Below are positions 34,254 to 43,472 of a stretch of 64,000 nucleotides of DNA, piece after piece. Numbering within the stretch: position 1 is the first letter of the stretch; each line of letters opens with the position of its first letter. The notes below the pieces were generated by a model, which saw only the letters and a program-made list of their open reading frames with translations, was not told the DNA's origin and made no database searches. A program made the position numbers and the translations under genes. The DNA comes from Dyadobacter jiangsuensis (GTDB lineage: Bacteria; Bacteroidota; Bacteroidia; Cytophagales; Spirosomataceae), in NCBI RefSeq assembly GCF_003014695.1, contig NZ_PYAS01000019.1:1-64000 (forward strand). The letters run 5' to 3'.

Positions 34254-35375
34254 TTATTCGCGGAAAGTGGTAATGGTCATGGTTTGGTTATGCAGCTCGC
34301 ACAACGAATCACGGTTGAATGGCGCCAGCTCGCCGTAGGAGTAAAAACCCGTCATAACCGGACCTTCCAATACTTCGGAGACGGATTCCACTTCTTCTTC
34401 CACCATTTGTTTTAAAACCAGCTTACGTCCGACGCAGCTCACCAGAATAGCAAATTCGGCATGGCTATCCAAGGCCCTTGCGGCTTCCTGGGCCGCTTCT
34501 TCAGCCCCGTTGATCAGCCGGTCGTTATTCGCTTTCATCAATCTCACAAACGAGCCCTCCGGAATGTCTCCCGCGAATGTCAGGCTCTTTTCATCTTCGT
34601 TGATCCCCAATATCGTCCGTACCACCGGTGCACGGTCCTCATTATCGCGCATACTCAGCGGAAAAAGCAGGCCCGACGCGGGCAATTCCTTCGCTTTATC
34701 GCCCAGGAACGATTTATAGAGGTCGAGCGCCGGCTCGCCGTCGATTTCATAAAGGATATTGTCTTTGGAACGCGTTACGCGTCTGTCGAGCCCAAAGCTG
34801 TCCCAGCCGCCGCGTGAGCCGTATCCGATCGAAAGCTTTTCACCATAAAAGCCAATAGCTGCCACACTTTCTGTTGCGACTTTTCCATCGGGCTCAATAA
34901 TTATCGTACGGGCGAAATGTGAGCCGTCGCCGGCCAGGCCGCCGGTAATCGTGGCGCCGTCGGTCAACCCTTCCGTCATGCCTTTTACGAGGTCGGTGCC
35001 ATTTACTTTGAGGCCGTCGGAAACGACGAACACGTGTTTCAGGCCTTTGGCCGGAAGTTGGGAAACGAGCTGTTTGCCCGCTTCCGAGCTGTCGAAATCA
35101 ATATCTTCAAGACTGATTTTAGAGCTTTTGACCGAAACATCATCGAATGCGATACCCGTAACAATGATGGTATGCTCCCTTACCGACTCATTGGCGATTT
35201 CCCCGGCGGTAGAACATCCGGAAAAAACAGCATCGGGATATTGCAACGCGAGCTGGTGCGAAATTCCCGTTGTTTCAAGCAGTTCCCGGTCGCCGAAAAT
35301 GAACAGCAACTGCGGGGAAAACGAAAACGGGATTTCAGAGGGACTATCCGAATAGATAAACTGTTCAATCTGCAT
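34254..35375 (-). CDS. FIST domain sensory protein
   Basis: A 373-residue cytoplasmic protein with FIST_N (ALQYPDAVFSGCSTAGEIAN, VSDGLKVNGTDLVKGM, GGLAGDGSHFARTII) and FIST_C (about residues 215-360, GLLFPLSMRDN, LVSCVGRK and FYSYGELAP). FIST proteins are putative small-ligand sensors that occur with histidine kinases and chemotaxis proteins. It is the first gene of the module and lies 3 bases before the PAS kinase, which suggests it tells that kinase about a ligand, perhaps an amino acid. The ligand is unknown. Confidence 0.9.
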   Translation of the reverse strand: MQIEQFIYSDSPSEIPFSFSPQLLFIFGDRELLETTGISHQLALQYPDAVFSGCSTAGEIANESVREHTIIVTGIAFDDVSVKSSKISLEDIDFDSSEAGKQLVSQLPAKGLKHVFVVSDGLKVNGTDLVKGMTEGLTDGATITGGLAGDGSHFARTIIIEPDGKVATESVAAIGFYGEKLSIGYGSRGGWDSFGLDRRVTRSKDNILYEIDGEPALDLYKSFLGDKAKELPASGLLFPLSMRDNEDRAPVVRTILGINEDEKSLTFAGDIPEGSFVRLMKANNDRLINGAEEAAQEAARALDSHAEFAILVSCVGRKLVLKQMVEEEVESVSEVLEGPVMTGFYSYGELAPFNRDSLCELHNQTMTITTFRE

Positions 35376-35484
35376 AGATACAGGTGGTTGCGGCTTTATA
35401 AATCGATCTACAATTTACATAAAACTTTTGAGAACGAATTATTTTTACGCTTCACGCTGCACCGCCGTGATATATCGGTTTTTG

Positions 35485-36831
35485 CTACGAAATAGATGGA
35501 AACGAAATCCCCTTGATTTTACGGAATAGTTCTACCGCATAGAGGTCTGTCATGCCCGACACAAAATCGAGGACAGTCTGTATGCGGGAATAGGAGTCCG
35601 TTTTTGTGGTGATGAATTGCTTGGGAATCAGGTCGACCAGCTTTCGGGTATAATGGGAGTTATTGTTGAGATAAGCCGGTACAAATTCTTCCAGCAGCCC
35701 GCCCATTACTTTATAACCCGCTACTTCGATTTGCACCACCGACGAGTAATTGTAGATCTTCTGGATCGAAATCCGCTCGATCTCCTTCATCGCTGAGCGG
35801 TGCGGTTCGGGAATCCGGTCGATCAGGCTTGCATTGAAATCACCATTCAGGATTGTTTCCTGCTCATTGATAAACAGTTCCGAGCAAGCGCCGATTAACG
35901 TGCTGATCGATTTGGCCCGCAGCAGGCCTATTTTAGCATCGTCATCGTCGATATCCGCCAGGCGGGCAGGCATTCGGGCATCGTTGCACAATGCAAGCAG
36001 CAAAGCCTCCACTTCCTGATAGGATAGGATTTTGAGTCGGTGCGCGTCTTCCAGATCGATGATATTGTAACAAATATCGTCCGCGGCCTCAACCAGGTAC
36101 ACCAGCGGATGCCTTTTGTATACCAACGGCGCTTCGGAAACCTGCGATAAGCCCAGTTCAGAAGCTATTTTCTGAAAACCGGCCTGTTCCGACTGGAAGA
36201 AACCGTATTTTTTGGTATAAATATTCGCTTTCCTGTGCCCGGCAAGTGCTTCACAGGGATATTTGGCAATGGCTGCCAATGTAGAGTAGGTCAATGCAAA
36301 GCTGCCGTAACCCTTACCCGCATACGGGTGCGTGAGAATGCGGATTGCATTGGCGTTACCTTCAAAATGCGTCAGATCGGCCCATTGCGCTTCGCTGACG
36401 TCGTTTTGGTATTTCAAACCATCGCCGTCCGTAAAGTAATGCGAAATGGCAGCCTCGCCCGAGTGCCCGAATGCGGGGTTGCCCAGGTCATGCGCGAGGC
36501 ACGCGGCCGAAACGATATTACCGATCTCGCTGATCAGCGGCAACGCGTCGTCGACCTGATGATTTTCAGTTTTCAGATGGTTATAAAATATCCGTCCGAG
36601 CGATTTGCCTACACTGGCTACTTCGAGGCTGTGGGTAAGTCGGTTATGGACGAAAATGCTTCCGGGAAGGGGGAAAACCTGCGTTTTGTTCTGCAAACGG
36701 CGGAAGGGCGAGGAAAAGATCAGCCGGTCGTAATCGCGCTGGAACTCCGAGCGGGCCTCGGTCGGATCGGAATTGTATTTGTCTTCGCTGCCCCAGCGTT
36801 TGGCCGACAGCAATTGTTCCCACTTCATCAT
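35485..36831 (-). CDS. dgt: Deoxyguanosinetriphosphate triphosphohydrolase
   Basis: A 448-residue HD-domain dNTP triphosphohydrolase, which hydrolyses dGTP to deoxyguanosine and tripolyphosphate. The N-terminal YDRLIFSSPFRRLQNKTQVFP block and the metal ligands His67 (THSLEV), His114-Asp115 (CLAHDLGNPAFGHSGE) and a later Asp in EAADDICYN are characteristic. The second part of the HD domain and the helical C-terminus are complete. It is monocistronic, separated by 109 bases from the FIST module. Confidence 0.92.
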   Translation of the reverse strand: MMKWEQLLSAKRWGSEDKYNSDPTEARSEFQRDYDRLIFSSPFRRLQNKTQVFPLPGSIFVHNRLTHSLEVASVGKSLGRIFYNHLKTENHQVDDALPLISEIGNIVSAACLAHDLGNPAFGHSGEAAISHYFTDGDGLKYQNDVSEAQWADLTHFEGNANAIRILTHPYAGKGYGSFALTYSTLAAIAKYPCEALAGHRKANIYTKKYGFFQSEQAGFQKIASELGLSQVSEAPLVYKRHPLVYLVEAADDICYNIIDLEDAHRLKILSYQEVEALLLALCNDARMPARLADIDDDDAKIGLLRAKSISTLIGACSELFINEQETILNGDFNASLIDRIPEPHRSAMKEIERISIQKIYNYSSVVQIEVAGYKVMGGLLEEFVPAYLNNNSHYTRKLVDLIPKQFITTKTDSYSRIQTVLDFVSGMTDLYAVELFRKIKGISFPSIS

Positions 36832-36976
36832 ATTGATCTCAAATAAACGGCAAAACTAATGGCTTTCGGCGAAAATGTGCAGGGAAAGACCCGTAATGCA
36901 GATTTCAGGTAGAAACCGGCGCTGCGCGGGCTTTTAATGGAGTCATTAATAGGGATTTATTTCAAACCGGAACAAT

Positions 36977-38032
36977 ATGAAAAAGCTAGTAGGATGTTTG
37001 CTTTTGGGGATCGCGAACCTTTTGAGCGGTACAGAGGCGTCGGCCCAGAAGAATGAAGAGCTGGCCCACGAAATGCGCGACGCCGTAACCACATTCCTCA
37101 AAGTGCTCACTCCCGAGCAGCGCCAGGAAACCGAACTTCCCTATGCCGACCTGGCCCGTTTCGACTGGAATTTTACACCTCGTGCCCGTAAAGGCATTAC
37201 CTTCAAAACCCTGACCCCTGCCCAGCGCAAAGTCGCGATGGCGATGGTGCGCGTGGTACTCAGCCAGGAGGGGTACAGTAAGGCCGAGCAGATCATCGAC
37301 CTGGAAAATGTATTGCGGGTTGTAGAAACGCGCCCTGCCAACGACACCTACCGCGATCCGGAAAATTATGCATTCCTGGTGTTCGGTACGCCTGGCAATG
37401 ATCCCTGGGGATGGCGGATGGAGGGGCACCATTTGTCGCTCCATTTCTCGTCGATTGACAATCAGGTAACTTACACGCCCAGTTTTTTCGGAAGCAATCC
37501 CGGGCAGGTAATGGCGGACGTACCGCAAAAAGGCAAGCGAATACTCAAAGCCGAGCAAGATCTGGCATTCGACCTCCTGCATACCCTAGATGCCTCCCAG
37601 CTCGACAAAGCAAACCTCGGTGCGAAAGCGCCCAACGAAATATTCACGTCTAATGCCAGAAAAGCCTCCCTCGCCAAAATGGAAGGCATTGCCATGGGAG
37701 AGCTGAATGCGAACCAAAAAGCGGCATTCAAAAAACTGATTATGGCCTATCTGCAACGCTACCACGTGATCCTTAAAAACCAGCAATGGGCCGAACTCGA
37801 AAAGAACGGCCTCGACAAAATTCATTTCGCCTGGCTTGGCGACCAGCAACCCGAAATCGGTACCGGTCACGGGCATTACTACCGCATCCATGGCCCCACG
37901 TTCCTTATCGAATTTGATAATACGCAGAATGGCGGGAACCATATTCACTCGGTGGTACGGGATCTGACGAGTGATTTTGGGGAAGATTTGTTGCAGGCGC
38001 ATTATGAGGCGGGGCATAAGAAGGCCCCCTGA
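36977..38032 (+). CDS. Exported DUF3500 family protein
   Basis: A 351-residue exported protein with signal peptide ending near residue 23 (EASA). It matches DUF3500: FLKVLTPEQRQET, WNFTPRARKGITFKTLTPAQR, GWRMEGHHLSLHFS, TPSFFGSNPG and HIHSVVRDLTSDFGEDLLQAHY. The several conserved His and the GTGHGHYYRIHGPTFLIEFDN block suggest a metal-dependent enzyme, but no activity is established. The stop codon lies inside a C-rich dispersed repeat that begins at about 38021, so the last residues come from the repeat. Confidence 0.88.
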   Translation: MKKLVGCLLLGIANLLSGTEASAQKNEELAHEMRDAVTTFLKVLTPEQRQETELPYADLARFDWNFTPRARKGITFKTLTPAQRKVAMAMVRVVLSQEGYSKAEQIIDLENVLRVVETRPANDTYRDPENYAFLVFGTPGNDPWGWRMEGHHLSLHFSSIDNQVTYTPSFFGSNPGQVMADVPQKGKRILKAEQDLAFDLLHTLDASQLDKANLGAKAPNEIFTSNARKASLAKMEGIAMGELNANQKAAFKKLIMAYLQRYHVILKNQQWAELEKNGLDKIHFAWLGDQQPEIGTGHGHYYRIHGPTFLIEFDNTQNGGNHIHSVVRDLTSDFGEDLLQAHYEAGHKKAP

Positions 38033-38130
38033 ATCCCCCTTTTGTAGGGGGACTTTGCTAAGTAAGCAGGTTCCTCTCGACACGGCCACCACCCTTCAGG
38101 GCTGGGGCTGAAAGACTAACGATCAAAACA
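38021..38130. repeat. C-rich hairpin repeat before DUF559 gene
   Basis: The stretch opens with GGCCCCCTGAATCCCCC and a CCCCC/GGGGG hairpin (38035-38039 with 38047-38051). A second GC-rich part follows, with a CCCTTCAGGG palindrome near 38091-38100 and GGGCTGGGGCTG. Such blocks are, from memory, widespread intergenic repeats in Bacteroidota and often flank DUF559 or RAYT-type genes. It ends just before the DUF559 ATG. Confidence 0.5.
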
Positions 38131-38140
38131 CACTATCACC

Positions 38141-38503
38141 ATGATGCACGAAGGAGCCAAACCCATCTTGTTTCAAAGAGCACAGGATCTGAGAAAGCGA
38201 GAAACCGAGGCAGAGAAAATTCTCTGGGAAAAACTAGCCAACAAACAACTTGGGGTCAAGTTTAGAAGACAGCATCCATTGTACCGCTTCATCGTAGATT
38301 TCTATTGTCATGAATTACGGCTTGTAGTCGAACTAGATGGCTCGATACACGATCTCGCGGAACAGGCAGACTATGATGAATTACGAACGATGCTGATTAA
38401 TCAATTGGATATCAAAGTAATCCGATTCAGGAACGACGAGGTTTTTGACGACCTAGACAAAGTTCTTGAAACGATCCGGCAACATATTCCTTCCCGATCG
38501 TAA
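38141..38503 (+). CDS. DUF559 endonuclease-domain protein
   Basis: A 120-residue protein of the DUF559 family, which has the very short patch repair (restriction-endonuclease) fold: AQDLRKRETEAEKILWEKL, VKFRRQHPLYRFIVDFYC, LVVELDGSIHD and VIRFRNDEVF. The PD-(D/E)xK-type site is probably formed by Asp in IVDFYC and Glu-Leu-Asp in VVELDG. These small genes are scattered singly in Bacteroidota and their role is not known. It sits directly after a C-rich repeat. Confidence 0.87.
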   Translation: MMHEGAKPILFQRAQDLRKRETEAEKILWEKLANKQLGVKFRRQHPLYRFIVDFYCHELRLVVELDGSIHDLAEQADYDELRTMLINQLDIKVIRFRNDEVFDDLDKVLETIRQHIPSRS

Positions 38504-38511
38504 ATTTGAGC

Positions 38512-39171
38512 ATGACACCGCACCGCTACTTTATCATTAACAAGCCACAAAACATGGTCTCGCAGTTCGTCAGCTCGCATGATGTGCGGTTGCTGGGAGC
38601 GCTTGATTTTGAATTTCCGGAAGGGACGCATGCTGTGGGACGGCTGGACAGCCTTTCGGAAGGCCTGCTGATCCTTACGACCAATAAAAAAGTAACCAAT
38701 CTGCTTTTTCTGGGTGAAGTGCCGCATAAGCGCAAATATTGGGTGAATGTCGGTCACGTTGTGCCGCCGGAAACGGTGGAGCTTTTACGCACGGGCATTC
38801 CCATCCGCATCAAAGGTGGCGGCTATTACATTACAGCGCCCTGCGAGGTCGAAATCATCGACCGGCCCGCGATTTTAAGCAAACATAAAAACGAAACCCA
38901 GCCCGATGTACCTAACACCTGGCTGAGTATTACGCTCACAGAAGGTAAATATCACCAGGTGCGTAAGATGGTGCGGGAGGCTAACCACCGTTGCAGGCGC
39001 CTTATCCGTGCGAGTATCGAGGACTTGGAATTGGGCGATCTGCCGCCGGGCGGAGTGAAGGAGATCGAAGAGGAGACGTTTTTCAGATTGTTGAAAATAG
39101 AAAACTGGAAGTCAGCGATTTCGTCCGACGATTTTCTGTTGGAGCCGTCCATCGAAAATCCGGCTTGTTAG
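38512..39171 (+). CDS. RluE-like rRNA pseudouridine synthase
   Basis: A 219-residue pseudouridine synthase of the RsuA/RluE group. The catalytic Asp is in AVGRLDSLSEGLLILT, with KRKYWVNV and EGKYHQVRKMV as the other family blocks. There is no S4 domain, which matches RluE (23S rRNA) rather than RluB or RsuA. I use the ATG at 38512; a TTG six bases earlier is possible. The C-terminal 30 residues are extra compared with E. coli RluE. It begins 8 bases after DUF559, which is probably coincidental. Confidence 0.87.
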   Translation: MTPHRYFIINKPQNMVSQFVSSHDVRLLGALDFEFPEGTHAVGRLDSLSEGLLILTTNKKVTNLLFLGEVPHKRKYWVNVGHVVPPETVELLRTGIPIRIKGGGYYITAPCEVEIIDRPAILSKHKNETQPDVPNTWLSITLTEGKYHQVRKMVREANHRCRRLIRASIEDLELGDLPPGGVKEIEEETFFRLLKIENWKSAISSDDFLLEPSIENPAC

Positions 39172-39221
39172 TTGTGGGTAGCATTAGTTTTAATCCACAT
39201 TCACATTAAACTGATCGCGTC

Positions 39222-39593
39222 ATGAATCTCATTGGAAACATTATCTGGCTTATTTTCGGCGGATTTGTCGTTTTTCTCGAATATATGGCCGCCGGGCTCG
39301 CGCTTTGCCTGACTATCGTCGGCATTCCGTTCGGGATCCAGTGTTTCAAAATAGGTATTATGACGCTCTTCCCCTTCGGCCAGCATGTGCGGGAGGTACC
39401 GGGTGACTCGGGGTGTTTATCGACTATCTTCAACATCGTCTGGATTTTCCTTGGCGGAATCTGGATTGCACTTACGCATTTGGTTTTCGGGATTTTACTT
39501 GCGATTACCATAATAGGTCTGCCGTTTGCAAAACAGCATTTCAAGCTCATGAGCCTCTCTTTTGCTCCGTTTGGAAAAGAAATTTATTCATGA
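39222..39593 (+). CDS. YccF domain inner-membrane protein
   Basis: A 123-residue membrane protein with two YccF repeats: IGNIIWLIFGGFVVFLEY ... IVGIPFGIQCFKI, and NIVWIFLGGIWIALTH ... IIGLPFAKQHFKL. Each repeat has a hydrophobic hairpin ending in a G(I/L)PF(G/A) turn. The function of the family is not known. Its stop overlaps the ATG of the oxidoreductase by four bases (ATGA). Confidence 0.9.
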   Translation: MNLIGNIIWLIFGGFVVFLEYMAAGLALCLTIVGIPFGIQCFKIGIMTLFPFGQHVREVPGDSGCLSTIFNIVWIFLGGIWIALTHLVFGILLAITIIGLPFAKQHFKLMSLSFAPFGKEIYS

Positions 39594-40579
39594 AAGCGAT
39601 TGTCATCACCGAGCCCGACGCGCCGGAAGTCCTGCAAATCCGGGAACGCGAACGGCCCCGGCCAACCGCTTCCGAAGTCCTGATTAAGGTATATGCAGCG
39701 GGTGTAAACCGCCCCGACGTTTTCCAGAGAAAGGGTAACTATCCGCCTCCGCCCGGCGCCCCGCAGGACATTCCGGGACTGGAGGTAGCCGGTGTGATCG
39801 AAGAAACAGGTGCAGATGTGACCGGGTGGAAGGTCGGGGATCGTGTGTGTGCGCTGCTCGCGGGCGGAGGCTACGCGGAGTATGCACCCGCACAGGCGGC
39901 GCATTGCCTGCCTATACCTGCGAGTATGGACTACGCACAGGCGGCCTCCTTACCCGAAACAGTGTTCACCGTTTGGCATAATGTATTTCAAAGAGGACGA
40001 TTACAGGCGGGAGAGCGCTTTCTGGTGCACGGCGGCAGTAGTGGTATAGGTATTACCGCTATTCAGTTGGGCAAGGCATTCGGCGCAAAAGTGTTTGTAA
40101 CGGCAGGCTCGGACGAAAAATGCGCAGCCTGCAATGCACTGGGGGCCGATATTAGTATTAATTATAAAACCTCCGATTTTGAAGAAGTATTGAAAAAGCT
40201 GGGACTGGACGTGATCCTCGACATGGTCGGCGGTGATTATATTCCGAAAAACCTGCGATTATTACAGGAAGAAGGCCGTCTGGTTTTTATCAACACAATG
40301 AAAGGCAGCAAAGTGAAAGGTGCCGATGAGGTGGATTTCGGCCTGATTATGCGGAAGCGCCTGACCGTCACCGGCAGCACGCTGCGTAACCGCGATTGTG
40401 CCTTCAAAGCCGCATTAACCTCCGATATTCAAAAAAATGTGTGGCCGGTTTTGGAACAAGGACTCTTCAAACCGGTGATTGCACAGACATTTCCGATGAC
40501 CGAAGCCGCAAAAGCACACGCATTAATGGAAACCAGTGATCACATCGGCAAGATTATTCTGCTGAATGAATGGTCGTGA
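39590..40579 (+). CDS. NAD(P)H-quinone oxidoreductase, zinc-free MDR family (PIG3/QorA-like)
   Basis: A 329-residue medium-chain dehydrogenase/reductase of the quinone oxidoreductase type. The N-terminal GroES-like domain (VLIKVYAAGVNRPDVFQRKG, GLEVAGVIEE) and Rossmann domain (LVHGGSSGIGITAIQLGKAF, then FVTAGSDEKC) are complete. No zinc-ligand Cys/His pattern is present. The substrate is likely a quinone or unsaturated carbonyl reduced with NADPH. The start is set at the ATG overlapping yccF. The last 26 bases overlap the convergent alpha/beta hydrolase gene. Confidence 0.92.
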   Translation: MKAIVITEPDAPEVLQIRERERPRPTASEVLIKVYAAGVNRPDVFQRKGNYPPPPGAPQDIPGLEVAGVIEETGADVTGWKVGDRVCALLAGGGYAEYAPAQAAHCLPIPASMDYAQAASLPETVFTVWHNVFQRGRLQAGERFLVHGGSSGIGITAIQLGKAFGAKVFVTAGSDEKCAACNALGADISINYKTSDFEEVLKKLGLDVILDMVGGDYIPKNLRLLQEEGRLVFINTMKGSKVKGADEVDFGLIMRKRLTVTGSTLRNRDCAFKAALTSDIQKNVWPVLEQGLFKPVIAQTFPMTEAAKAHALMETSDHIGKIILLNEWS

Positions 40580-41327
40580 GCCGGTCGTTGAGGATATTTG
40601 AAATCTGGTCGGCCTGGGCGTAAACCATCAGATGCCCCCCGCCTTCAATAATGATATCCGGTTTCACGATAATGATCGGGATAAGCTTGTCGGCTGTTCC
40701 GTGGATGTGGAAGAGATTCTCCACGCGCTCCTTGCGCTTCCAGCCGCTCATACGCGTCAGTGCCCATTTCAGAAACTTACTGTCGGTATTGTGCAGGATC
40801 TGTTTGAGCAGCTTTTTCAACTCAGGCGTGTCCGCACCGAAATAGCTGTAAGTGATTCGGTTGGCCGATTTCAGTAACGGTGCCGACAATGGCGACGCCA
40901 GCAAAAACTTGATCATTACCTGGTAAAACTTCGAGAGCGGAACGCCGGTTGACATACTCGAAATGAGCGTTACTTGCTGCGGACAGGCGATATCCGCAAT
41001 TTCCGAAGCAATAACCCCGCCGAAAGACAGGCCTACCAATTGAAAAGGTTGAGAGGTGTCGATCTGCTTGCTTAGACGGGCGGCATAATGCTGTAATGAC
41101 TCTTTTTTCTGCGGTCTGACCCATTTGATATACTTCACATTCAACCTCGGATCGAGTTTCAACTTGGTAAAAACCCGCTCGTCGGCGCCGAGGCCACTGA
41201 TAAAATACACATTCATTTTCTTCGCAGAAACGTCTGTTGCAGCGCTATCGGTGGCGCTTTTAGCCGTGGGGCCCGAAAACGAAAGTAAAGCCAATAGAAA
41301 ACAGGAGTTACGTATATCCGAAAACAT
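40554..41327 (-). CDS. Alpha/beta hydrolase
   Basis: A 257-residue alpha/beta hydrolase with Ser101 in VGLSFGGV, Asp213 in HGTADKLIP and His232 in EGGGHLM as the triad. The conserved core begins at about residue 38 (MNVYFISGLGADERVF), and the first 35 residues may be a signal sequence or a wrongly extended start; an ATG at residue 38 is an alternative. No lid domain of a lipase is evident. The substrate is unknown. It converges with and overlaps the oxidoreductase. Confidence 0.83.
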   Translation of the reverse strand: MFSDIRNSCFLLALLSFSGPTAKSATDSAATDVSAKKMNVYFISGLGADERVFTKLKLDPRLNVKYIKWVRPQKKESLQHYAARLSKQIDTSQPFQLVGLSFGGVIASEIADIACPQQVTLISSMSTGVPLSKFYQVMIKFLLASPLSAPLLKSANRITYSYFGADTPELKKLLKQILHNTDSKFLKWALTRMSGWKRKERVENLFHIHGTADKLIPIIIVKPDIIIEGGGHLMVYAQADQISNILNDRLTTIHSAE

Positions 41328-41376
41328 GATGGAGTGCTTTCACTTGAATATACGAACTCCTGCAAAAATAGTGCCG

Positions 41377-43326
41377 CTATTTTGCAAAATTGAAACGCAC
41401 GCCGCCCATTAGCCAGCGGCCGGGCATTACCGAGCCCAGGATGTCGCTGTATTGCTTGTCGAAGGCATTGTCGGCCTGGACGAAAATGCCCAGTTGGCGT
41501 TTCAGGAAAGCATATTCGGCTTTGGCGTTGAGTATAAAGTAGTTTTTTGAAACAGAAGCTTCGATGGCCGACGCTTCACGCTCTGCCCGCTTTTTGTACA
41601 AGCCATTAACACTGACTGAAAACCCGCCGATCTGATAAATGGCCGAGAAATTAGCGAGGAATTCGGCGTGTGAAGAAAGGTAAAATGACTGAATCTGGCT
41701 TTTGTTGTCGCTGTCGAGCCAGGTAAGACCTGCATTGACGAGCAATTTCTGGTTGTCGGAAATAGTATTCGCCGATTGGATATCGAGCTCGAAACCGGTG
41801 GTGTTCACCTCGGCGATGTTCAATGCGAGGCCGAATGTGCCGGTAGGCAAGAGGTTATCCTTGCGGGGCATTTGCGCATAGGGGGTGGTCACGTAATCGA
41901 TCAGGTCTTTCTGGCGACGTTGGAAAAATGTACCCGAAACTTTGAGTTGTGCGGCAGGGCTGCTGGTAAGGAACCAGTCGGCACCGGCTTCGTAGCTGAA
42001 CGAGCGCTCGGCTTTCAGGTCGGGGTTGCCGACGCTGCCGCCTGTAACAAGTTTCTTCGCGTAGTTGTTGAAGCGTTCGGTGAAGTCGGCGTCGCGGATG
42101 GTTCTACCGGCACTTGCACGCAGTTGCCAGGCCGCTTTTTTATAAGACAAATTAACTTGGGGCGAAACCTCGGTACCAATGCTTTCGCGCCAGTCCATAC
42201 GCACGGAAGGCGTCACGGTAAAATTCTCACCGATATTCTGTACCACCGACACAAACGGCGCAAGCTGGTTCAGCGTATGGTTGCCACGGTCGTTGGATCT
42301 GATGTTACGCTGCTGAAAATTGACGCCGGCGATCAGGTTGGTACTTGAAGTAATACCCTGCTGCAACGTAGCGAGGCCCTGCCATAATTTTGATTTGCTG
42401 CTGTTGGCAATGGAATGCGGGTTAAAAAGGTAAGTGTCCTGTACCGATTTAAAGCCACCGTCGATCGAAAACGCTGTTCTGTTTTTCTGATAACCCAGTC
42501 TTACCTGGTTCCACGACATTTTCACTTTCTCGCTGGCCGTGTCGGATTTCAAAACGGTGTAGAAGTTCTGGGCCGCAAAATCGCGGTGGTCGTAAGAGCT
42601 GCGGACCGCTACGTTCCAGTTGGGTGAAATGGCATAGCTTAGAGACAGTGAGGCCGTATTGTTGTGGAAATAACCTTTAATACCGCGCTGCTGTACGCCG
42701 GAGGCATTGTTGGAAAGAAATCCTCCCGAAACCGCGAGCTTGTTGCGCTGCACAAATGCACCCACATTGGCATTGAACAACCCATATTCACCGGCACTAA
42801 CACCGCCGTTTACTTGTGTTTTTTGTAGAGCATTACCATCCGTTGCGCCATTCAAACGCGCCGCAAATGTTTTGGAAATCACGTGAATTACCCCGCCCAC
42901 GGCGTCGGAACCGTATAATGCCGAGGAAGCGCCTTTCAAAACCTCGATCCGATCGATCTCGGCGGCTGAAATAGGGATGTAGCTGTTGAAATGTCCGGTA
43001 TTAGGATCATTGAGGCGAATACCGTCGAGAATGACAAGCACCTGTTGGAAAGTACCGCCGCGCAAAACAATATCGCTCTGCGAGCCCTGGGGCCCCCGAG
43101 CCTGTATTTCGACGCCCGGTACATACCGGAGCAGGTCGTCGATGCTATGCACCGGCAATTGCTGGAAATATTCACCTTTGATGACGGCAATATTACGGCC
43201 TGTTTGCGAAGCGCGCTTTTCAACGAGGGAGGAAGTGACCGTTACGGGGTCAAGTGATATTTCCTGTGCCAGGGCCAGGTTTGCGATGAGGGATAGTAAG
43301 AGGGTAATTGCGTAATGTTGCTTCAT
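41377..43326 (-). CDS. TonB-dependent receptor, BtuB-like
   Basis: A 649-residue outer-membrane receptor with signal peptide ending about residue 20 (LALAQ). The plug domain at about 30-140 has IDDLLRYVPGVEIQARG, DIVLRGGTFQQVLVILDG and GSSALYGSDAVGGVIHV; the barrel runs to a terminal aromatic-rich strand (MGGVRFNFAK). A short N-terminal TonB box-like DPVTVTSS is present and no carboxypeptidase-like domain, so it is not SusC type. The plug resembles BtuB and relatives in Bacteroidota, but cobalamin specificity cannot be shown and no cobalamin riboswitch is seen upstream. ATG 43326 is preferred to the longer frame. Confidence 0.87.
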   Translation of the reverse strand: MKQHYAITLLLSLIANLALAQEISLDPVTVTSSLVEKRASQTGRNIAVIKGEYFQQLPVHSIDDLLRYVPGVEIQARGPQGSQSDIVLRGGTFQQVLVILDGIRLNDPNTGHFNSYIPISAAEIDRIEVLKGASSALYGSDAVGGVIHVISKTFAARLNGATDGNALQKTQVNGGVSAGEYGLFNANVGAFVQRNKLAVSGGFLSNNASGVQQRGIKGYFHNNTASLSLSYAISPNWNVAVRSSYDHRDFAAQNFYTVLKSDTASEKVKMSWNQVRLGYQKNRTAFSIDGGFKSVQDTYLFNPHSIANSSKSKLWQGLATLQQGITSSTNLIAGVNFQQRNIRSNDRGNHTLNQLAPFVSVVQNIGENFTVTPSVRMDWRESIGTEVSPQVNLSYKKAAWQLRASAGRTIRDADFTERFNNYAKKLVTGGSVGNPDLKAERSFSYEAGADWFLTSSPAAQLKVSGTFFQRRQKDLIDYVTTPYAQMPRKDNLLPTGTFGLALNIAEVNTTGFELDIQSANTISDNQKLLVNAGLTWLDSDNKSQIQSFYLSSHAEFLANFSAIYQIGGFSVSVNGLYKKRAEREASAIEASVSKNYFILNAKAEYAFLKRQLGIFVQADNAFDKQYSDILGSVMPGRWLMGGVRFNFAK

Positions 43327-43472
43327 GGGGTATTGGTAACGATTGGTGTTTTTTTGACCGCCGACGGCCGACCGAGGACCGCCGATTGTCTGAATCCGAC
43401 CATGGTTGGCGGCCATTTCTCAAACAAAACTACTATCTTGCCGGCCCGTTTATATGCTCCGGTTTAAATCTA

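Noticed and set aside
43327..43472. Possible cobalamin riboswitch before the BtuB-like receptor
   Set aside because: The gap is 146 bases and contains no B12-box-like element that I can see; the same holds for the ABC importer operon, which is only 20 bases from the preceding gene.
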